Of a stretch of 14,742 nucleotides of DNA, positions 11,190 through 14,742 are shown one piece after another. Position numbers and translations under genes: made by a program. Each line of letters begins with the position of its first letter. Positions within the stretch are counted from its first letter, which is position 1. This DNA is from Candidatus Izemoplasmatales bacterium (GTDB taxonomy: Bacteria > Bacillota_I > Bacilli_A > Izemoplasmatales > Hujiaoplasmataceae). Location of the stretch: positions 1-14,742 of the forward strand of contig JAQVPE010000005.1 of assembly GCA_028702245.1 (NCBI GenBank), written 5' to 3'. Below the pieces are notes generated by a model. That model worked only from the letters and a program-made list of their open reading frames with translations, was not told the DNA's origin and made no database searches.

Positions 11190-11777
11190 CGCATTTTGAC
11201 ACGATATGATGAAATATCCAGCCTTTCGAGAAACCAAAGTAACAGAAGCATAAAGCGAGGTCAAATAGGTGATTGCCGATTTGGCTCCCTGATCCTTTCG
11301 CATGACTAAAACAAGCTTGCCGTCATTAGATAGATGATTCCTCGCTTGATCAAACCAACCGTAGTAGGTCTTTTTTCCCGATCGGATCGGTGGATTGGTC
11401 ACAATCAAGGAATATATGCCGGAAACAGAAGCGAAACCATCGCTTTCAATAATGGATGCCTTGACCTTGTTCAATTTAGCATTGATTCTTGCTATTTCAA
11501 GAGCGCGCCGGTTGATATCGACCATCGTGACGTCTTTTTGCCATTGGTCTTGAAGGATGATCCCGATCGGACCATAGCCGCAGCCGAGATCGAGCACGGT
11601 CTCTTCCTTTTCACTGATGATCGCCTCGAGCAAGAGTCTGGTGCCAAAATCCAAGCCTTTTTTAGAGAAAACACCGCTATCGGTTTGAAAGGTGTATTCC
11701 CTCCCAGCAACAAAACACTTGAACTGACTGAGATCATGTTCAAGTCGATCGTTTGTTTGCGTATAATAGTGGTTCAA
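11178..11777 (-). CDS. Class I SAM-dependent methyltransferase, YbxB/RsmC type
   Basis: Predicted methyltransferase of about 199 residues. By family and position (between rplL and rpoB, as ybxB in B. subtilis) it is probably an rRNA guanine-N2 methyltransferase of the RsmC group. The SAM-binding motif LDLGCGYGPIG lies near residue 60, the acidic ribose-binding loop VDINRRALEIA follows, and the catalytic TNPPIRSGK motif is near residue 130. The N-terminal segment FQTDSGVFSKKGLDFGTRLL is also family-typical. I place the start at TTG 11777 because a strong GAGGGGGTGA ribosome binding site then sits 8 bases upstream and the protein begins MNHYYTQ, like the MSEHYY start of B. subtilis YbxB. A GTG at 11786 (three residues longer) is the alternative, but it overlaps the ribosome binding site. 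The exact methylated base is not provable here. It ends with TGA. Confidence 0.88.
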   Translation of the reverse strand: MNHYYTQTNDRLEHDLSQFKCFVAGREYTFQTDSGVFSKKGLDFGTRLLLEAIISEKEETVLDLGCGYGPIGIILQDQWQKDVTMVDINRRALEIARINAKLNKVKASIIESDGFASVSGIYSLIVTNPPIRSGKKTYYGWFDQARNHLSNDGKLVLVMRKDQGAKSAITYLTSLYASVTLVSRKAGYFIISCQNALTI

Positions 11778-11786
11778 ATGCTTCAC

Positions 11787-11841
11787 CCCCTCTTAAACAG
11801 CAAAAACCTGAGACATCCTCAGGTTTTATTGTTTAAAGGGG
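11787..11841 (-). promoter_or_regulatory. Long intergenic hairpin that covers the methyltransferase ribosome binding site
   Basis: Almost the whole rplL-methyltransferase gap folds on itself in three stacked helices: 11787-11791 with 11837-11841 (CCCCU with AGGGG), 11793-11799 with 11830-11836, and 11803-11812 with 11818-11827. That is 22 base pairs with one bulge and one small internal loop. The 3' strand of the basal helix contains the G-rich ribosome binding site of the methyltransferase, and the 5' strand begins 1 nt after the rplL stop codon. This arrangement suggests translational coupling or control; the effect is inferred. Confidence 0.6.
11802..11827 (-). terminator. Probable partial terminator after rplL
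   Basis: The apical part of the intergenic hairpin is a perfect 10-bp stem (AAAACCTGAG with CTCAGGTTTT, loop of 5), ending in a short T run (TTTTT, then G). It lies about 15 bp after the rplL stop. The T tract is short, so it probably acts as a leaky attenuator that lowers transcription from the ribosomal protein genes into the methyltransferase and rpoBC, as is known for this junction in other bacteria. Confidence 0.6.
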
Positions 11842-11842
11842 C

Positions 11843-12217
11843 TTACTTAAGTTCGACAGTGGCGCCAGCTTCAGTCAATTTCTGGGCGATTTGCTTAGCT
11901 TCGTCTTCTTTGACTTTTTCTTTGATGGCTTTGGGTGATTCGTCGACGAGTTTCTTCGCTTCGATCAAGCCAAGTCCGGTAATTTCACGAACGACTTTGA
12001 TGACGGCAACTTTGCTTTGGCCGGGGCTCGTGATTATGATGTCATATTCTTTCGGGCCTTGGTCTTCTTCTTCAACCGCTGCTTGGGCAGGGGCTGCCGA
12101 TACTGCGGATGGATCGATTCCAAACTCTTCTTTCATTGCGTCGATCAGGGCTTTGATTTCCAAGATCGTCATTTCTTTCAAAGATTCGATGAATTCCTGA
12201 ACATTGATTTTTGCCAT
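11843..12217 (-). CDS. rplL: Large ribosomal subunit protein bL12 (L7/L12)
   Basis: Stalk protein of the 50S subunit, 124 residues, the usual size. Residues 1-35 form the N-terminal dimerisation domain that binds L10. An Ala/Pro/Glu-rich flexible hinge lies at about 37-50 (VSAAPAQAAVEEE). The C-terminal domain carries the conserved VAVIKVVREITGLGLIEAKK surface that contacts elongation factors, and ends TEAGATVELK. The ATG is preceded by AGGAGG about 10 bases upstream. The gene starts 24 bp after the rplJ stop, so L10 and L12 are expressed together, as needed for stalk assembly. The hairpin after its stop probably lets more L12 than RNA polymerase be made. Confidence 0.98.
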   Translation of the reverse strand: MAKINVQEFIESLKEMTILEIKALIDAMKEEFGIDPSAVSAAPAQAAVEEEDQGPKEYDIIITSPGQSKVAVIKVVREITGLGLIEAKKLVDESPKAIKEKVKEDEAKQIAQKLTEAGATVELK

Positions 12218-12241
12218 TTTTTGGTTTCCTCCTATGATTGA

Positions 12242-12733
12242 TTAGTCTTTTTGGGTCAATAGATCGAGGCCGATTGCCAGATCTCTGAGTGGTGCGTAAA
12301 GCTGGGTTGCGAGCATTGCGAGTAAAGTGTCTTTTGGTGGCAAGGTTGCGATTTGTCTGATGTCGGCAGGTTCATAGAAGTCCCCGTCCACAACACCCGA
12401 CTTGATCACAAGTTTCGGATTTTTCCGGGCAAATTCATGAAGAATTTTAGCTCCGGCAACAGAATCGTTATATGCGAAGACAACTCCGTTTGGCCCATTA
12501 AAATCATTTTCGAGCGCGGCGTATCCCGCAATTTTAGCGGCTCTGCGAGCGATATTGTTCTTGATGACGACCATTTCACAGCCTTCTTTTCTGAGCAGGC
12601 GTCTGAGCATTTCCGTCTTTTCGACAGTCAACCCGCGGTACTCAGCGAGGACAACAGCTTTTGCTTTGGCCATCATTTCTTGAACCTGATTCACCGATTC
12701 TTGTTTCGCTTGGATCACAGTTTCTCTTGACAT
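12242..12733 (-). CDS. rplJ: Large ribosomal subunit protein uL10
   Basis: 163 residues. L10 anchors L12 dimers to the 50S stalk base. The N-terminal globular part shows VVLAEYRGLTVEKTEMLRR and VVIKNNIARRA, both family hallmarks. The C-terminal helix for L12 binding is in the last 30 residues (LLAMLATQLYAPLRDLAIGL). The start is the ATG at 12733, because AAGGAGG lies 6 bases before it and the protein then begins MSRETVIQAK. The longer in-frame reading to 12796 would run through the attenuator hairpin of the leader and has no ribosome binding site. Expression is probably autoregulated through the L10 leader immediately upstream. Confidence 0.98.
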   Translation of the reverse strand: MSRETVIQAKQESVNQVQEMMAKAKAVVLAEYRGLTVEKTEMLRRLLRKEGCEMVVIKNNIARRAAKIAGYAALENDFNGPNGVVFAYNDSVAGAKILHEFARKNPKLVIKSGVVDGDFYEPADIRQIATLPPKDTLLAMLATQLYAPLRDLAIGLDLLTQKD

Positions 12734-12757
12734 GGTATACCTCCTTGTGGATGTCTT

Positions 12758-12860
12758 GGAAAAAGAAAGCCCCTTTTCGCGAGAAAAGAGGCACATAGTT
12801 GCATGTTTGCCGATCTTCGTCTCGGTAGGATGATTAAGCCTTAAGGCCCCTACTGTCTTT
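12758..12860 (-). promoter_or_regulatory. Ribosomal protein L10 leader
   Basis: The untranslated region between rplA and rplJ carries the L10-leader pattern on the minus strand. GTAGG (12853-12849) can pair with CCTAC (12829-12825), enclosing the conserved TTAATC kink-turn-like stretch. Next comes CCGAGACGAAGATCGG, a small hairpin, then the terminator hairpin at 12769-12792. This leader is known in Bacillota as the binding site of L10 (with L12), which represses its own operon. The antiterminator pairing is discussed in the findings. Confidence 0.8.
12760..12792 (-). terminator. Attenuator terminator in the L10 leader
   Basis: On the minus strand GCCTCTTTTC (12792-12783) pairs with GAAAAGGGGC (12778-12769) across a 4-base loop, 10 bp with one G-U pair. 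It is followed by TTTCTTTTT. It lies about 30 bp before the rplJ ribosome binding site, so it would stop transcription before rplJ when formed. Confidence 0.8.
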
Positions 12861-12877
12861 GATAAAGAATTGCTTAT

Positions 12878-13567
12878 TTACTTTTGTTGAACGTCGAGGT
12901 CGACTCCGGGTCCCATCGTTGAAGCGATGGCAACATTCTTCATGTAGACGCCTTTGACGGTCGAGGGTTTGGCTTTGGTGATGACGTCAACGACGGCCTT
13001 GATGTTTTCAGCCAACTTGTTGGGCTCGAAAGAGACTTTGCCGACAACGGCCTGGATGTTGCCGTTTTTGTCGACGCGGTAGGTGATTTTTCCGCCTTTG
13101 GCCTCGGTGACTGCTTTTTGGATATCCATCGTCACCGTTCCGGTCTTCGGGTTCGGCATCAAGCCTTTTGGTCCGAGCAGACGGCCGATCTTACCAAGGC
13201 TCGCCATCATGTCGGGGGTTGCGACCACGACATCAAAATCAAACCAGCCACCCTGGATTTTGGCGATCATGTCGTCATCGCCGACAAAATCGGCTCCGGC
13301 ATCGCTAGCTTCTTTGGCTTTTTCGCCTTTTGCGAAAACGAGTACCCGTTTTTCCTTACCGGTCCCGTGGGGCAAAACCAGTGCTCCACGCAGATTTTGT
13401 TCGGCTTTGCGGGGGTCGAGATTTAAATTAAGCGCGAGTTCGACGGTCGCGTCGAATTTTTCAAAAGCGATTTTCTTAACGAGTTCAACGCCTTCGATCA
13501 ATGAATATTTTTTGCCTTTTTCGATTTTCGAAAAGGCTTCTGTATACTTTTTACCTTTCTTTGCCAT
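12878..13567 (-). CDS. rplA: Large ribosomal subunit protein uL1
   Basis: 229 residues, the usual size. L1 forms the mobile L1 stalk at the tRNA exit site and, in many bacteria, represses its own operon by binding mRNA. Family motifs are [20 protein letters not shown] near residue 40, [17 protein letters not shown] near 65, [18 protein letters not shown] near 130, and [18 protein letters not shown] at the C-terminus. The ATG is preceded by AGGAGG 10 bases upstream. The ribosome binding site follows directly on an L1-operator-like hairpin in the rplK-rplA gap. The gene ends 145 bp before rplJ, leaving room for the L10 leader. Confidence 0.98.
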   Translation of the reverse strand: MAKKGKKYTEAFSKIEKGKKYSLIEGVELVKKIAFEKFDATVELALNLNLDPRKAEQNLRGALVLPHGTGKEKRVLVFAKGEKAKEASDAGADFVGDDDMIAKIQGGWFDFDVVVATPDMMASLGKIGRLLGPKGLMPNPKTGTVTMDIQKAVTEAKGGKITYRVDKNGNIQAVVGKVSFEPNKLAENIKAVVDVITKAKPSTVKGVYMKNVAIASTMGPGVDLDVQQK

Positions 13568-13576
13568 TTTGGCTAT

Positions 13577-13620
13577 TCCTCCTATATCTGGTTATAGCGG
13601 AAATGTCCTCCCATATATAG
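13577..13620 (-). promoter_or_regulatory. Second L1-operator-like hairpin, before rplA
   Basis: In the rplK-rplA gap the minus strand has CTATATATGG (13620-13611), which pairs with CCAGATATAG (13590-13581) over 9 bp with one A-G mismatch. Inside, after an unpaired GA, GGA (13608-13606) pairs with TCC. The layout (UGG, GA, GGA helix, long 3' internal loop, CCA) copies the rplK leader motif, and the 10-mer TGGGAGGACA is identical in both. The outer helix touches the GGAGG ribosome binding site of rplA. L1 binding is inferred. Confidence 0.55.
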
Positions 13621-13640
13621 CTCTGTACCTTATTATGGTA

Positions 13641-14066
13641 TCAGTCAACTACGACAATTCCCATGTTTCTTGCGGATCCTTCAATGATCCTTGAAGCCGC
13701 TTCAACGTCGTTGGCGTTGAGATCAGGCATTTTGACTGCCGCGATTTCCCGAAGCTGGGCTCTGGTGATCGTCGCCACAGTTTCTTTCTTTGAATTGCCG
13801 GCTCCCTTTTGGATCTTGCAAGCTTTTTTTAACAAATCGCTAGCCGGCGGAGTTTTGGTGATGAATGTGAAACTCCTGTCATCATAAACCGTTATTACTA
13901 CCGGAATAACGCTGCCGACTTGTTCTTTGGTCCGTTCGTTGAACTGGACGCAAAACTGCTGGATGTTGACGCTTGCCTGTCCGAGTGCCGGACCGATCGG
14001 GGGTGCTGGTGTTGCCTTTCCGCCCGGGATCTGCAATTTGACGACTGTCTTGATTTCTTTAGCCAC
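13641..14066 (-). CDS. rplK: Large ribosomal subunit protein uL11
   Basis: 141 residues, the family length. L11 binds the GTPase-associated centre of 23S rRNA. Visible motifs are the N-terminal [20 protein letters not shown] (the thiostrepton-side, proline-rich domain), FVQFNERT-like [27 protein letters not shown], and a C-terminal RNA-binding domain with [12 protein letters not shown]. The start is GTG at 14066, supported by AAGGAGG 8 bases ahead and by the standard [12 protein letters not shown] beginning. The longer frame to 14141 would run through the leader hairpin. The gene has its own promoter and is the first gene of the ribosomal protein operon here. Confidence 0.98.
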   Translation of the reverse strand: MAKEIKTVVKLQIPGGKATPAPPIGPALGQASVNIQQFCVQFNERTKEQVGSVIPVVITVYDDRSFTFITKTPPASDLLKKACKIQKGAGNSKKETVATITRAQLREIAAVKMPDLNANDVEAASRIIEGSARNMGIVVVD

Positions 14067-14092
14067 GAAAGACACCTCCTTAATTTCGTGAT

Positions 14093-14120
14093 GTGGTAAG
14101 TGGACTCTCTGTCCTCCCAC
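14093..14120 (-). promoter_or_regulatory. L1 translational operator in the rplK leader
   Basis: On the minus strand GTGG (14120-14117) pairs with CCAC (14096-14093). After an unpaired GA, GGAC (14114-14111) pairs with GTCC (14105-14102) over an AGAGA loop, with ACTTA unpaired on the 3' side. Two helices flanking an asymmetric loop with a GGGAGG strand is the structure that L1 recognises in 23S rRNA and in its own mRNA. It lies about 25 nt upstream of the rplK start, so L1 could repress rplK-rplA translation. Confidence 0.65.
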
Positions 14121-14149
14121 GCTCTGGTGCTCATTGCGCACGCTGAGAT

Positions 14150-14179
14150 ATTATACAATATTGGACTTGCCAATGTCAA
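14150..14179 (-). promoter_or_regulatory. Promoter of the rplK operon
   Basis: Consensus hexamers on the minus strand, TTGACA at 14179-14174 and TATAAT at 14155-14150, with an 18-bp spacer. Predicted transcription start is near 14143, giving a leader of about 77 nt that holds the L1 operator. Another TTGACA occurs at 14196-14191, but no -10 is spaced for it. Confidence 0.88.
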
Positions 14180-14213
14180 GGATAATTTCTTGTCAAAAGC
14201 AAGATAATCGGGG

Positions 14214-14742
14214 CTAGACGTCGTATTGGGTGTTGATCTCGGCAGGGGTCTTTCTGAGAAGGCCGAAGACCGGGATCATCCCAAACAATGAGTTGAGCGC
14301 GAAGATGCCCAGAAGTCCGGCGAGGAAGTAATGAATGGGGAAGTAAAACTCGGCTTCGGCGAGTGGATTGTACTTTGAAAACTGCATGATCAAGATCGTC
14401 ATCAACGTATAGCCGGTCAAGGAGCCTAGCGCGGTATAGGCGATGATCTCCGACCAGAAGATCTTGTAAACGTCCTTCTTCGTCGCGCCGATCGAGCGGT
14501 AAATTCCCACTTCTTTGACTCTTCCTAGAAGGCTGGAACGCATCGTCAGAATCAAATAAACGATCGAACCGAGAAGCGCGATGCCGATGAAACGGAATTT
14601 GGCGGCGATTTGCTCTAGACGATTAGCTCTGAAGTTGGCTTTCAAGAGTTCGAAAGCCGGTTCCGCCTCATAGCCCAAGGCGGTCAGCTGCTCAGCCGCC
14701 GATTCGGGATTATCGGCGTGGAAGTAGATATATGAATCCTGC
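14214..14742 (-). CDS. FtsX-like ABC transporter permease, C-terminal part (5' end outside the window)
   Basis: The frame is open to the right window edge, so about 175 C-terminal residues are visible. They begin with a soluble segment (DNPESAAEQLTALGYEAEPA), followed by three predicted membrane helices at about 50-67, 98-121 and 136-161. Between the first two is VGIYRSIGATKKDVYKIFWSE, the coupling-helix motif of the FtsX/MacB/LolC permease family that contacts the ATPase. The protein ends LLRKTPAEINTQYDV, typical for this family. Substrate is not deducible; such permeases serve lipoprotein, peptide or antimicrobial export or stress sensing. The TTG at 14678 is not the real start because the frame continues upstream. 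It ends about 35 bp before the rplK promoter with no clear terminator. Confidence 0.9.
   Translation of the reverse strand, partial: QDSYIYFHADNPESAAEQLTALGYEAEPAFELLKANFRANRLEQIAAKFRFIGIALLGSIVYLILTMRSSLLGRVKEVGIYRSIGATKKDVYKIFWSEIIAYTALGSLTGYTLMTILIMQFSKYNPLAEAEFYFPIHYFLAGLLGIFALNSLFGMIPVFGLLRKTPAEINTQYDV

Noticed and set aside
11334..12200. 288-codon plus-strand ORF opposite the methyltransferase and rplL
   Set aside because: It is antisense to two well-recognised genes and their intergenic hairpin, has no recognisable protein pattern, and is a mirror of their codon bias.
12734..12796. N-terminal extension of L10 to 12796
   Set aside because: It would translate the attenuator hairpin; the strong ribosome binding site and the normal L10 start are at 12733.
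14067..14141. N-terminal extension of L11 to 14141
   Set aside because: It would cover the L1 operator hairpin; AAGGAGG and the standard MAKEIK start place translation at GTG 14066.
14180..14210. Imperfect inverted repeat (GATTATCTTG ... CAAGAAATTATC) after the ABC permease gene
   Set aside because: Only about 4-5 consecutive pairs and no T run; not enough to call a terminator.

Overview
The window looks like a chromosomal piece from a low-GC Gram-positive lineage (Bacillota / Mycoplasmatota, for instance an Acholeplasma-, Izemoplasma- or Bacilli-like organism). The evidence is the gene order rplK-rplA-rplJ-rplL-(RsmC/YbxB-type methyltransferase)-rpoB-rpoC as in Bacillus subtilis, strong AGGAGG-type ribosome binding sites, RpoC and RpoB motifs of Bacillota type, and a 16S start preceded by a CTTTGAAAACTGAACA boxA-like leader. 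TGA is used as a stop (for example rplK and the methyltransferase) and Trp is TGG, so this is genetic code 11, not the Mycoplasma/Spiroplasma code. Every recognised gene is on the minus strand, so transcription runs from the right end of the window to the left.

Right end (14742 to 14214): 3' part of an FtsX-type ABC transporter permease. Then 14196 to 11843: the ribosomal protein cluster rplK, rplA, rplJ, rplL. It has a consensus promoter before rplK, an L1-operator-like RNA motif in the rplK leader and a second one in front of rplA, and an L10 leader with an attenuator before rplJ. From 11841 to 3716: a large hairpin after rplL, a class I methyltransferase (YbxB/RsmC type), an extended -10 promoter, rpoB, rpoC and a strong intrinsic terminator. 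The ribosomal proteins and the two large RNA polymerase subunits therefore form one expression neighbourhood with several internal control points. Neither nusG/secE (upstream) nor the str operon (downstream of rpoC) adjoins it.

Left part (3700 to 200): an AT-richer accessory island between rpoC and an rRNA operon. It has its own promoter, a long leader, a secreted DNRLRE-type (WapA-like) surface protein whose reading frame is broken after about 107 codons, and directly downstream a predicted lipoprotein with BspA-type leucine-rich repeats. The second piece of the broken gene ends in a Cys/His module (NCYGFA ... YHFIRQ) that may be a cysteine hydrolase. A perfect terminator hairpin closes the unit. 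The extreme left holds a consensus rRNA promoter, the rRNA leader and the first roughly 18 nt of a 16S rRNA gene leading out of the window.

The most notable observations are the Gln replacing the usual Asp (E. coli D516) in the rifampicin pocket of RpoB, the paired L1-operator motifs, the intergenic hairpin that buries the methyltransferase ribosome binding site, and the split DNRLRE protein with its Cys/His module.
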